Assembly: GCA_944324655.1 (NCBI GenBank)
Contig: CALUXF010000016.1
Location: 1 to 34,608 of the forward strand
Length of the DNA stretch: 34,608 bases
From: Candidatus Avelusimicrobium aviculae
GTDB lineage: Bacteria; Elusimicrobiota; Elusimicrobia; Elusimicrobiales; Elusimicrobiaceae
Direction: 5' to 3'
The position numbers were made by a program, and so were the translations under genes. Each line of letters opens with the position of its first letter. The stretch's first letter is position 1. The notes below the pieces were generated by a model. That model saw only the letters and a program-made list of their open reading frames with translations, was not told the DNA's origin and did no database searches. Of this stretch, positions 15,547 to 22,900 are shown in pieces.

Positions 15547-15933
15547 TTATTTTACCGTAACGGTATATTCAATATCTTCGCGCAAGCTGTTGTGTACGGG
15601 GCAGGTTTTGGCCACGTTTACATAGAACTTTTTCTGTTCCGGCGTGAAGGTGGACGGAAAGTCAAACTCCAGCCCGATTTTTACTATGCGGGTGTGCTTA
15701 TCGTCAAAGACCGGGTCCAACGTCAGTTTGGTGCCGGCCGCATTATCGCCCCGTTTGGAGGCGGCATAGCCCACCATAGTCAGCGTGCAGGCGCCCAAAG
15801 CGGCGGCCAGTACTTCGCCGGGGTTCATATGTTCGCGCGGGGTTAAAAACTGCGTATCCACCGGGGTGGATACCCCTTCGGTAAGGCTGGTGGTGTGTAA
15901 ATTGTCAGACAGAGTTGTAACGGTTTTTGCCAT
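15547..15933 (-). CDS. OsmC-family peroxiredoxin (copy 1)
   Basis: The 128-residue protein belongs to the OsmC/Ohr family, whose members reduce organic hydroperoxides with two cysteines. Both are present: Cys49 in LGACTLT and Cys111 in KTCPVHNSL. It has the Gly-Glu pair (NPGEVLAAAL) seen before the first Cys in OsmC. Strong AAGGAG ribosome site. It is the last gene of dnaJ-osmC-osmC, starting 14 nt after its paralog. Which hydroperoxide it uses, and what reduces it, cannot be read from the sequence. Confidence 0.85.
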   Translation of the reverse strand: MAKTVTTLSDNLHTTSLTEGVSTPVDTQFLTPREHMNPGEVLAAALGACTLTMVGYAASKRGDNAAGTKLTLDPVFDDKHTRIVKIGLEFDFPSTFTPEQKKFYVNVAKTCPVHNSLREDIEYTVTVK

Positions 15934-15947
15934 AAAATTTTCTCCTT

Positions 15948-16346
15948 TTATTTAATATGGACGGTTAAGCCTATATCGCTGCGCAAACTTTGATGCACGG
16001 GGCAGGCGTTAACAGCCGTTTTATAAAAATTTTTTTGCTCCTGCGTAAAGTGCGCGGGAAAGGTGATGGTGACCTCAAACGCGCCTACACGGCGGGGAGC
16101 TTGCGCCATTTCTTTGGTAATAGTCAGGCGGGCCCCTTGCAGGTTTTCACCCCGGGCGCTCGCCATTTTGCCCATAATGGTTAACACGCAGGAAGCAAAG
16201 GCCGAGGCCAGTAAATCCGTGGGGGAAAACAACCTCCCTTTGCCGCCGTTATCGGGCGGTAAATCCGTATGGATAACCACGCCGGAAGGGCCGTGTTTTA
16301 ATTCGGTCTGTCCGTCCCCTATGTAAGTGCAGGTAATTTCGGTCAT
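15948..16346 (-). CDS. OsmC-family peroxiredoxin (copy 2)
   Basis: The 132-residue OsmC/Ohr-type protein has both redox cysteines: Cys53 in FASCVLTIMG and Cys115 in NACPVHQSL. It is related to the downstream gene but well diverged (different N-terminus, KHGPSGVVIHTDLP), so duplication is not recent. AAGGAG precedes the ATG. It lies 9 nt after the dnaJ-like gene, which points to a shared stress-protection transcript. Confidence 0.85.
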   Translation of the reverse strand: MTEITCTYIGDGQTELKHGPSGVVIHTDLPPDNGGKGRLFSPTDLLASAFASCVLTIMGKMASARGENLQGARLTITKEMAQAPRRVGAFEVTITFPAHFTQEQKNFYKTAVNACPVHQSLRSDIGLTVHIK

Positions 16347-16355
16347 ACAGGCTCC

Positions 16356-17336
16356 TTAAGAAATGGCCGCCAGTTTAGAGAACAAATCTTTTTGTTCTTT
16401 GGTTAAGCTGCGCGGGACATCGATGTTCAGCGTGATAAACAGGCTGCCTTTGGAACTGAGGCCCTTGCCGCTCACTTTTAATTTTTTGCCGTTATGCGTG
16501 CCGGCCGGTACTTTTACTTGAAGCGGGCCGTCCAGCGTGGGCACGTAAATCACGCCGCCCAGGGCCGCCGTCCACGGCATGATGGTAACGGGAACGTGCA
16601 AATCCTCCCCTTCCAACCTAAATTGCGCGTGCGGGCGGATTTTGATAATGAGGTATAAATCCCCGTTTCCGCGCTGGGTGGGGTTGCCCATGCCTTTTAA
16701 TTTGATTTTTTTGCCTTCGCTCACGCCCGCCGGAAGTTTTACGGTAACGTTGCGCCCGTTGGGCAGGGTAAGCTGCATGTTGCCGCCCCGGTGGGCGTCT
16801 TCCAAGTTAAGGGCCAGTTCGGCTTCCACGTCGCCGGATTGGGCTCCCGCCGCGGCGGAGCGGCCAAAATTTTGACCAAAACCGGAAAAACCGCCCATGC
16901 CTCCCATGCCGCCAAAAATGCTTTGAAAGAAATCACTGAAATCCGCCCCGTTAAAATTGCCGCCGGAGCTGCTAAAGTTGTATGAGGCGCCGGAGTTGCC
17001 AAACCCGCCGTATTGCTGGTATTGCTGATAAGGGTTGCCTCCGCCGTATGCGGAGGATCTTGCGCCTCTTGCGCCGCTGGCACCGCCGCCTTTGGCGTAG
17101 TTTTGGTAGCCTTCTTTGCCTACCTGGTCGTAAATAGTGCGTTTTTGTTTGTCGGAAAGAACGGTATAGGCTTCGTTTAAATCTTTAAATTTTTCCGTCC
17201 ATTTGGCTTTTTCGCTTTCCGGGTGCATATCCGGGTGGCATTTGCGCGCCTGGGTTTTGAACGCTTTTTTTATTTCGGCGTCCGAAGCGTTTTTGCCAAC
17301 GCCCAATATATTATAGTAGTCTTTATATTCAGCCAT
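16356..17336 (-). CDS. DnaJ/CbpA-type co-chaperone without zinc finger
   Basis: The 326-residue protein has an N-terminal J domain (about 5-72) with the Hsp70-stimulating His34-Pro35-Asp36. A Gly/Ser/Tyr/Phe-rich linker (85-165) follows, then two beta-sandwich substrate-binding domains with RLEGEDLHVPVTIMPWTAALGG. The four CxxCxGxG zinc repeats of DnaJ are absent, which makes it CbpA-like. It should work with DnaK, which is not in the window. GGGGG lies shortly before the ATG. It heads the operon with two osmC genes. Confidence 0.88.
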   Translation of the reverse strand: MAEYKDYYNILGVGKNASDAEIKKAFKTQARKCHPDMHPESEKAKWTEKFKDLNEAYTVLSDKQKRTIYDQVGKEGYQNYAKGGGASGARGARSSAYGGGNPYQQYQQYGGFGNSGASYNFSSSGGNFNGADFSDFFQSIFGGMGGMGGFSGFGQNFGRSAAAGAQSGDVEAELALNLEDAHRGGNMQLTLPNGRNVTVKLPAGVSEGKKIKLKGMGNPTQRGNGDLYLIIKIRPHAQFRLEGEDLHVPVTIMPWTAALGGVIYVPTLDGPLQVKVPAGTHNGKKLKVSGKGLSSKGSLFITLNIDVPRSLTKEQKDLFSKLAAIS

Positions 17337-17386
17337 AATTCCCCCTTACAACAACATCATTTTATATAATTTTAGGGTAAAATACT

Positions 17387-18613
17387 ATGTTATTATTAAC
17401 TAAATCAGCCAATAAAACCCCTTGGAAATTAATTCTAACAACAGAGGCATTTTCTTCTCTGGCAAACCAGTTCATGCAGATTTTGCTTCCTTGGTATATT
17501 TTAAGCACCACGGGCAGCATATTGTGGACGGGTATTGTGGGGTTTTGTTCGCTGTTGCCAAATGTATTTTCTTCCCTTTTTGGCGCGCAGGTGATTGACC
17601 GTTTCGGCCGTTCCAAAGTGATGTTTGGGTGTGAAGTGTCCCAACTGATATTAATTGGCGCCATTACCGCGCTTGTCTTTGCCGGGCAGGACGCGCCTTG
17701 GCTGGTGGGGGGGCTGATTTTTGCCAGTTCCGTGTTTGACGCGCCCGGCCAGCTGGCCCGCACGGCGCTGTCTCCCACGTTTTCGCGTTATGCGGATGTG
17801 CCCCTTTCCAAAACGTCCGGCATGATAGAAGCGTTTGACGGGGTCATGTCCGTAGCGGGGCCGCTTTTGTGCGGACTGGTGATTGCTTATATGGGGCTGT
17901 TGGGCGCATGGGTTGTGTGTACGGCTTTTTGCGTGGTGATTGTTATCCTGTGTTTGCTGATGTTTACAAACCGCAAGCCCCGTGTTTTGCGCCCCAGCGT
18001 CAGCTTTAAAGAGGCTTTTTCCAATATGTGGGGGGACGAAATTTTAAAAGAAACGGTTTTGTTTACCTTGCCTACTTTTTTGCTGGGGCAGGCGTGGGAG
18101 CTGGTTTTGCTTCCTTCTTATATATATGAAAAGGGGTTTGATTCGGTTTATTTTGGTTTGTTGGGCGGCGCCTTTGGCTTAGGCGCTTTTGGCGGCGCAT
18201 TGTTTTTTGCGGCTGCCGCCAAGCGGTTTACGTTTTTTACTTTATTAAGCGTAAATTACGCCGGGTATTTGCTGTCTGTTTTGGTGCTCCTGCTCAATTT
18301 GCCCAAAGCGGCCGTCTTGGCGGCTACTGTTTTTTGCGGCGTTCCTTTCGGCGCGTTTGGGGCCATGGTTATCAGCATTATTTTATTGCGTACGCCGGAG
18401 GCGCTGCGCAGTAAAACGCTGGGATTGTTTGCCACCGCTTCGTATACGGTGGAAAGCGTTTGCGTGCTGGGCATGGCATACTGTATACATTGGGCCGGGT
18501 TATACGTTACGTTATGCGCGGTATCGGGCATATTTGCTATACTAATATTAATTAGTTTATTGGGCCGTAAACATAATGATTTTTGGACGGTGGTTACGGC
18601 AAAAAACAAATAG
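17387..18613 (+). CDS. MFS transporter
   Basis: The 408-residue membrane protein has about 12 hydrophobic segments. After the second helix comes DRFGRSKVM, a form of the MFS loop motif. Overall it resembles the drug or siderophore exporter branch (EntS/macrolide-efflux-like), but the substrate is unknown. The start is poorly defined: no Shine-Dalgarno, with TATAAT at 17365-17370 and TAAAAT at 17378-17383 close upstream. It ends at a small hairpin with a run of ten T. Confidence 0.8.
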   Translation: MLLLTKSANKTPWKLILTTEAFSSLANQFMQILLPWYILSTTGSILWTGIVGFCSLLPNVFSSLFGAQVIDRFGRSKVMFGCEVSQLILIGAITALVFAGQDAPWLVGGLIFASSVFDAPGQLARTALSPTFSRYADVPLSKTSGMIEAFDGVMSVAGPLLCGLVIAYMGLLGAWVVCTAFCVVIVILCLLMFTNRKPRVLRPSVSFKEAFSNMWGDEILKETVLFTLPTFLLGQAWELVLLPSYIYEKGFDSVYFGLLGGAFGLGAFGGALFFAAAAKRFTFFTLLSVNYAGYLLSVLVLLLNLPKAAVLAATVFCGVPFGAFGAMVISIILLRTPEALRSKTLGLFATASYTVESVCVLGMAYCIHWAGLYVTLCAVSGIFAILILISLLGRKHNDFWTVVTAKNK

Positions 18614-18637
18614 TTGTTTACAAACAATTTTTTTTTT
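18614..18637 (+). terminator. Terminator of the MFS gene
   Basis: TTGTTT (18614-18619) pairs with AAACAA (18622-18627), followed by ten T. The stem is short and AT-rich but the T-tract is strong. Confidence 0.6.
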
Positions 18638-18686
18638 AATAAAATATGTATGTAGTGATTGGGAATATTCCCAACAAACGTTTTAT

Positions 18687-18761
18687 TCCCCGATAGCTCA
18701 ATGGTGGAGCGACCGGCTGTTAACCGGTAGGTTGTAGGTTCGAGCCCTACTCGGGGAGCCA
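18687..18761 (+). tRNA. tRNA-Asn (GTT)
   Basis: A 75-nt cloverleaf can be folded by eye. The acceptor stem is TCCCCGA/TCGGGGA. The anticodon stem ACCGG/CCGGT encloses the loop CTGTTAA with anticodon GTT. The T arm is GTAGG-TTCGAGC-CCTAC, and CCA is encoded at 18759-18761. A perfect 16-bp palindrome lies 12 nt upstream and a strong terminator follows directly. Confidence 0.96.
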
Positions 18762-18764
18762 TTT

Positions 18765-18793
18765 AAGGGGCCTCTTTTAGAGGCCCCTTTTTT
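18765..18793 (+). terminator. Terminator of tRNA-Asn
   Basis: AAGGGGCCTCT (18765-18775) pairs with AGAGGCCCCTT (18779-18789) around TTT, then a T-run. It starts 4 nt after the tRNA CCA end. Confidence 0.9.
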
Positions 18794-18859
18794 GTTCGTC
18801 TAAGAAGTGTTTGGGTCCGTTATGTAACAAAAAACTATACAGCGGATGCTGACAAAAAT

Positions 18860-18891
18860 GCTGACAGTTTTATTTACTGTCGGCTTTTTTT
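18860..18891 (+). terminator. Orphan terminator-like hairpin
   Basis: GCTGACAGT (18860-18868) pairs with ACTGTCGGC (18876-18884) with one G-U pair, followed by seven T. No annotated gene ends here, since the tRNA already has its own terminator. ATGCTGACA occurs twice (18846-18854 and 18858-18866). The stretch 18790-18930 holds no convincing protein gene and could contain a small RNA or a leader. Confidence 0.5.
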
Positions 18892-18934
18892 GTTTGTTTT
18901 ATCTTTTTTATTTAGACAGGAAAGAGCCATTTAT

Positions 18935-18971
18935 GGGACCAAAAGTCCTATATAAAAACAGGCCTTTTGGC
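18935..18971. repeat. GGCC-rich intergenic element (copy 3)
   Basis: CCTATAT, then six variable bases, then AGGCCTTTTGGC, match the element at 2980-3018 with the same spacing on the same strand. The positions 5' of CCTATAT differ. It lies in the gap after the tRNA and before the small gene at 19069. Confidence 0.4.
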
Positions 18972-19068
18972 AGTTGGCGAAATGTCCTAATAATTGTTAG
19001 GCTGAAAGTGCGGGGGGATAGCCCCGGCGGAAGAATATTCCGGCGCGTTAGGTTTTGTTTTTAATCCT

Positions 19069-19335
19069 GTGCTTACGGACAAAGGCTTGGCTATTAAAAT
19101 CAATACCGAGGTATTGGGTTGGGACGGCTTGGATTTAAAAGGCGCTCTTCTTTCCGTAACGGAAGATGAAACCGGATTAAAAGTGAATTTTAAAATGACG
19201 CAGTGCTATAGTAAAAAGAAAGTGGCTCAAAAATCTTTTGAGGTGTTGGTCCCTTCTGAAAAAGACTCTTTAACCGCCCAACAATTAAGCGCAATGGCGG
19301 CTAAAAAGATTCGTTTGGCGTTCGCCGGCAAATAA
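19069..19335 (+). CDS. Small hypothetical protein, probably 5'-truncated or frameshifted
   Basis: From a GTG at 19069 this encodes 88 residues (for example KINTEVLGWDGLDLKGALL). The frame stays open upstream to 19006 and reads like protein (APAEEYSGALGFVFNP), but contains no start codon and no ribosome site. A run of six G at 19012-19017 joins this frame to another open frame upstream, so a single-base indel there could have split the gene. I recognise no family. It is followed by a strong terminator. It may be a pseudogene, or its true start may be disrupted by a sequence error. Confidence 0.4.
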   Translation: MLTDKGLAIKINTEVLGWDGLDLKGALLSVTEDETGLKVNFKMTQCYSKKKVAQKSFEVLVPSEKDSLTAQQLSAMAAKKIRLAFAGK

Positions 19336-19350
19336 AGTTATAGAAATTAA

Positions 19351-19383
19351 AAAATCCCCGGTCTTTTTTAGACCGGGGATTTT
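19351..19383. terminator. Bidirectional terminator
   Basis: AAAATCCCCGGTCT (19351-19364) pairs with AGACCGGGGATTTT (19370-19383) around five T. It separates the plus-strand small gene from the converging minus-strand pilin gene. Confidence 0.9.
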
Positions 19384-19386
19384 GAT

Positions 19387-19848
19387 TTAAAAGCGGATGA
19401 TGTAAGCTTCCTGACCGTCTATTTCCGTTTTATTGTCTTCGGTTGTGCGCGAGAGGCAAAAGTCTTTCCCCGCGTTGTTTATGCCGATGCAGGCCAAGTG
19501 GAGAAAGTTATCGGTAGTGGTTAATTTATACTCCGCGTGGCGGGGTTCCTTTTGCAGAAAGTCCGCTTCCCAGCATACTTCTTTGCCGGGCTCGTTACGG
19601 CATACAATGGCTATATTATAATGTTTTAATTTTCCTTCCCGATTAGATTTTTCTTCTAAGCGGCGGGCGGCTTCTTCATCCATTTGCCGGCCGCGGTAAA
19701 AGTTTTTTGTGCGGCCCCATAAAAGGATGGCTTCCGTATTGCGCGCCGCTTCCACCGCGTTGAAATAATAGGGAATAGCAATACTGGAAAGTACCCCGAT
19801 AATCAAAATAACCACCAATAATTCCACCAACGTAAAACCTGTTTTCAT
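19387..19848 (-). CDS. Type IV pilin-like / pseudopilin protein
   Basis: The 153-residue protein has a class III leader: MKTG, then mature Phe with FTLVELLVVILIIGVLSSIA, the prepilin peptidase site and hydrophobic N-terminal helix, with Glu at position 5 of the mature form. The rest is a globular domain with several Cys. It lies 18 nt after the SUI1-like gene with an AGAGG site, so it is probably last in that operon. It could be a minor pilin or a type II secretion pseudopilin; no assembly ATPase or peptidase is in the window. Confidence 0.85.
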   Translation of the reverse strand: MKTGFTLVELLVVILIIGVLSSIAIPYYFNAVEAARNTEAILLWGRTKNFYRGRQMDEEAARRLEEKSNREGKLKHYNIAIVCRNEPGKEVCWEADFLQKEPRHAEYKLTTTDNFLHLACIGINNAGKDFCLSRTTEDNKTEIDGQEAYIIRF

Positions 19849-19866
19849 ACAAAACCTCTTTGCGTA

Positions 19867-20193
19867 TTATAATGCGCGCACTTTATAGCCTTCTTTTTCT
19901 AAAATTTGCTGCACGCGGGCTTTTTTATCCCCTTGTATTTCCAGCATGCCGTCCTTTACCGTGCCTCCGCAACCGAGGGATTTTTTTATTTTCTTTAGCA
20001 GTTCCTCTTTTCCTTGCGGGTGCAAAGCGAGGCGTTCCACCCGGGTAATTCCGCTGCCTTTGGCCGTGTTGATAAACCGTACGCGGACCGGCTCCGTTTG
20101 GGTTTTGGGCTTGCCCAACTGGTTGCATACGCACGGAATATGCTTGCAGTGCGGGCAGAAAGCCGGATCCGTGGAATAAAAAATTTCACTCAT
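19867..20193 (-). CDS. yciH: SUI1/eIF1-like translation factor (YciH family)
   Basis: The 108-residue protein ends in a SUI1 domain (about 35-108) with GSGITRVERL, KKIKKSLGCGGTVKDG and LEIQGD. Bacterial YciH resembles eIF1 and affects start-site fidelity. The N-terminus has four Cys (C13-x2-C16-x4-C21-x-C23) that could bind a metal. Its ATG overlaps the stop of the AlbA_2 gene by one base (TAATG), so the two are likely translationally coupled. Confidence 0.85.
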   Translation of the reverse strand: MSEIFYSTDPAFCPHCKHIPCVCNQLGKPKTQTEPVRVRFINTAKGSGITRVERLALHPQGKEELLKKIKKSLGCGGTVKDGMLEIQGDKKARVQQILEKEGYKVRAL

Positions 20194-21374
20194 TATTCAA
20201 TGTCTCCCAGAAAACCGTCTACCAATGTTTTTAAAAGCGCACCGTCCGCCGGTATGCCCAAGCCCCAGGCGGCTTCCTGCAAAATACTTTGTATGATGGC
20301 GGAGAGTCCATCCTCCAGTTCGGCCAAGTTGAAGGTTCTGTCCATACGCAGGTAATCTTCTAATACGGTGGCTTTTTGTTTCCCCAGCGATACGCGCAAA
20401 GCGTGGCTGTTACTCATTTTTAAACGGAAGTATAAAGAGCCGCCAAACGATATTTTATTTAAATATTTAATGGCGGTTACAAAAAACAGCACCAGTTCCT
20501 GCGCCAGTTTTTCCACGCTTACTACGCGGGCTTTGTGCCCGTTAAAAGTTTTGGTTTCCCCGGCAATGCGTTTATCCATCAGCAGCCCGTAAACGTTAAA
20601 TTCAGTGGTTTTGTGTATGTCTTGCACGTTGCTGATAACGGTTGCCCCGTCTTGCACGGGCTGGAGGGGGTAGCCTTCCCCGGGCAGGGAGCCAAACCAC
20701 GCCTGGGTGGTGCACTCTTTAATAAGCTGCGGCAGGAGCTTATAGTCCGTCAGTTGTTCTTCCGGGTATAAAGGGGAGACGGACAGCGTCCATACCGGCA
20801 GGCCGTCTTGGCGGATGTTTTTCATTTTTAGATAATTATCAAAATGGCTTTCCGCTTTATCATACAGAATATGGCGCAGGCGTTCGGATTTTTTACGGTG
20901 GTCCAACAGCCAAGGCAGTTTGGAGGGGTGCACAATCATTTCCGGCCGGCTGCTTTGGCCCGTCCTTATATACGCCCGTTTGCTTTTCCCTACTAGGTGG
21001 GGGGTTAAATTGCTTTGGGGAATATTAATGACCACAAACATGCGGTTGTTGGGGCCCACGCAGGTGTTGATGTCCACAAAGACAATAGGGTCTATATATA
21101 CTTGGATAATGTCTTCTATGCTGTTGCGTATTTTTTCGTGATAGGCAATGCCCGTAAAAGGGGGGGCGGGCTTGTCGTTTTTATCATCCTGTACGCCGAT
21201 AATGATGGTGCCCCCCAGCGCGTTGGCGAAAGAAGCGATTGTTTTTGCGAATTTTTCTTTATTTTTAGGCAGCAGGTATTTATAGTCCAGCTGTTTGCCT
21301 TCCGGAATTTCTTTTTTGCAAAAATCCACTACGTCTTGGAAAGTTAAATCGTTAATGGGTTTATTAAAAAGCAT
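20193..21374 (-). CDS. AlbA_2 (Schlafen-type) domain protein
   Basis: The 393-residue protein carries an AlbA_2 domain at about 5-150: an EGKQLDYKYLLP block, then KTIASFANALGGTIIIGVQDD. In known members this domain is linked to nucleic-acid binding, and in the Schlafen relatives to tRNA/rRNA cleavage. The C-terminal 200 or so residues, including EKLAQELVLFFVTAIKYL, match nothing I know. I chose the ATG at 21374 because GAGGTGG precedes it. An upstream in-frame start would run into the divergent MgtE/CBS gene. It is coupled to the YciH gene. Confidence 0.72.
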   Translation of the reverse strand: MLFNKPINDLTFQDVVDFCKKEIPEGKQLDYKYLLPKNKEKFAKTIASFANALGGTIIIGVQDDKNDKPAPPFTGIAYHEKIRNSIEDIIQVYIDPIVFVDINTCVGPNNRMFVVINIPQSNLTPHLVGKSKRAYIRTGQSSRPEMIVHPSKLPWLLDHRKKSERLRHILYDKAESHFDNYLKMKNIRQDGLPVWTLSVSPLYPEEQLTDYKLLPQLIKECTTQAWFGSLPGEGYPLQPVQDGATVISNVQDIHKTTEFNVYGLLMDKRIAGETKTFNGHKARVVSVEKLAQELVLFFVTAIKYLNKISFGGSLYFRLKMSNSHALRVSLGKQKATVLEDYLRMDRTFNLAELEDGLSAIIQSILQEAAWGLGIPADGALLKTLVDGFLGDIE

Positions 21375-21446
21375 ATTCCACCTCACGTTTGGCGTAGGCG
21401 CCTGTTTATTTATTATAATAAAAATAATTACCGTGAAAGAGGTTTT

Positions 21447-22214
21447 ATGCTTTCTCCCGCAGAAACACTGGCCCATTTAATTACCGAAAAATTTATTACC
21501 GCCGCCCCTGAAGCGGCGGCTAAAGCCTTGGCCGGTTTGGCTACGCATGAAACGCTTATTTTAATTTCCCCTTTAAAAGCGCAAACTTTAATTACCTGTT
21601 TTAACCATATGGAGCCATGCAAAGCGGCCGCCGTACTGCGCCGGCTGCCGGCCCGGCAGGGGGCGTATGTGTTTTCCCGCCTGGACGTGGTGCAGGCGGC
21701 GCGCATGATGAGGGAATTTTCCCAGCCGTACCGGGAAAAACTTTCCGCCGCTTTAAAGCCGGAATTTGTGGCTTTGTTAAACCAGGTATTGGCGTATCCC
21801 GCTTCCAGCGTGGGGGCGGTGATGAGTACGGATTTTGTCTCCTTAAAAACAGACGCCAAGGTTTCGGACGCGGTGGAACGCTTAAAAACATTCCCCCGCA
21901 AAAAGATACCCGCGGTTTGTTTTGTAACCGCCAAAGACGGGCAGTTAAAAGGGGTAATCCGCACGGCGGAAATGTTGTTTTACCCGCATTCCAGCGCGTT
22001 GGGTTCGGTCATGAGCGGGGATTTCGCCTCTTTATCCGCGCAGGATTCCCAACAAAAAGCCCTTTTGTTATTTAAGCAAACCCAAAGCCCGCTGTTGCCG
22101 GTAGTGGATAAAAGCGGGAAATTGCTGGGTGTGGTGGCCGTGCCTTTACAGTGCCCCGCCGCCAAAGCCGGTTGGTTTAAACGCTTGCGCGCGCGTTTTG
22201 CAAATAAAAAGTAA
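21447..22214 (+). CDS. Soluble MgtE-N and CBS-pair protein without channel domain
   Basis: The 255-residue protein has an MgtE intracellular N-domain-like region (about 5-115, helical, with AAAVLRRLP). Two CBS domains follow (about 120-240; SSVGAVMSTDFVSL and ALGSVMSGDFASL). This is the cytosolic Mg-sensing half of MgtE channels, but the five-helix membrane part is absent; the protein ends in a basic tail (KRLRARFANKK). AAAGAGG precedes the ATG. It could be a free regulator sensing Mg or nucleotides. It diverges from the AlbA_2 gene with 72 bp between starts. Confidence 0.75.
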   Translation: MLSPAETLAHLITEKFITAAPEAAAKALAGLATHETLILISPLKAQTLITCFNHMEPCKAAAVLRRLPARQGAYVFSRLDVVQAARMMREFSQPYREKLSAALKPEFVALLNQVLAYPASSVGAVMSTDFVSLKTDAKVSDAVERLKTFPRKKIPAVCFVTAKDGQLKGVIRTAEMLFYPHSSALGSVMSGDFASLSAQDSQQKALLLFKQTQSPLLPVVDKSGKLLGVVAVPLQCPAAKAGWFKRLRARFANKK

Positions 22215-22246
22215 ATGCTGCCGGCGGATATTTTTATTTTTTAACG

Positions 22247-22266
22247 GCCCCGGGATATCCCGGGGC
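22247..22266 (+). terminator. Palindromic hairpin after the MgtE/CBS gene
   Basis: The 20 bp from 22247 to 22266 are a perfect palindrome (CCCCGGGAT arms). A moderately T-rich stretch follows. The gap 22215-22376 otherwise holds only this and the next hairpin. Confidence 0.55.
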
Positions 22267-22330
22267 TGTTTGCTTGTTTGGCGGGTTTTTTGCCGGGCCG
22301 GGAATAATTGTTTGGTCCGCCGCCAAATAA

Positions 22331-22359
22331 AAACACCCCGGCTGGCGCGCGGGGTGTTT
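22331..22359 (-). terminator. Terminator of the FKBP-type isomerase gene
   Basis: AAACACCCCG (22331-22340) pairs with CGGGGTGTTT (22350-22359) around a 9-nt loop, followed on the minus strand by TTTATTTGG. Confidence 0.75.
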
Positions 22360-22376
22360 GAAAAAAAGGCGAAAAA

Positions 22377-22793
22377 TTAGTTAATTTCTTTAATTTCCAC
22401 TTCAAAAACCAATTCTTTGCCGGCTAAGGGGTGGTTAAAATCCAGGGTGATTTCCTTTTCCCCAATTTCTTTTACAATAGCGCGGAAAGTATGTTCTCCG
22501 TTGCTGGCGCCTACCATATCGCCCACTTTTAATTCTTCCGCGTTGGATACGGCTTCTTTGGGTACGCGTTTAATGGCGTCTTCGCGCACTAATCCGTAGC
22601 CTTCTTCCGGCTTGACGGTTACGGTTTTTTTGTCGCCCACGTTCATGCCGGCCAGTTCTTTTTCCAAGCCGGGGATAATCATACCCGCCCCGTGCGTGTA
22701 TTCCAGCGGCCCGCGCCCGGAGGAAGTGTCAGCCACTTTACCGTCCACGGTAAGCGTATAGTCAAATTTTGCTTTGGAACCTTCTTTAATCAT
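22377..22793 (-). CDS. FKBP-type peptidyl-prolyl isomerase (SlyD-like)
   Basis: The 138-residue protein has the SlyD layout. An FKBP half (FDYTLTVDGKVADTS, GRGPLEYTHGAGMIIPGLE, KPEEGYG) is followed by an inserted flap chaperone domain (about 70-120) and the closing strand LDFNHPLAGKELVFEV. It should catalyse prolyl bond isomerisation and assist folding. It lacks the His-rich metal-binding tail of E. coli SlyD. AAAGGAG precedes the ATG. It stands alone, between its terminator and guaC. Confidence 0.9.
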   Translation of the reverse strand: MIKEGSKAKFDYTLTVDGKVADTSSGRGPLEYTHGAGMIIPGLEKELAGMNVGDKKTVTVKPEEGYGLVREDAIKRVPKEAVSNAEELKVGDMVGASNGEHTFRAIVKEIGEKEITLDFNHPLAGKELVFEVEIKEIN

Positions 22794-22900
22794 TTATTTT
22801 CTCCTTTGCCGCAGGATACCCTGGGACGTTTAACTTAACCTGTACATTGTATCAGTTTTACCTATATATTGGTATCCGCTTTTTATAAAGCGGAGCCAGG

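Noticed and set aside
17362-17778. Minus-strand 138-codon frame opposite the MFS gene
   Set aside because: Antisense shadow; the plus strand has transporter motifs and helices.
18256-18762. Minus-strand open frame of 168 codons covering the tRNA and the end of the MFS gene
   Set aside because: Its start is a translation of the tRNA complement (GLEPTTYRLTAGR), a well-known annotation artefact, and the rest is antisense to a convincing transporter gene.
18846-19064. Plus-strand open frame of 72 codons with a hydrophobic start
   Set aside because: The hydrophobic part comes from a terminator T-run, there is no ribosome site, and it crosses a GGCC-rich repeated element. It is kept only as one side of the possible frameshift.
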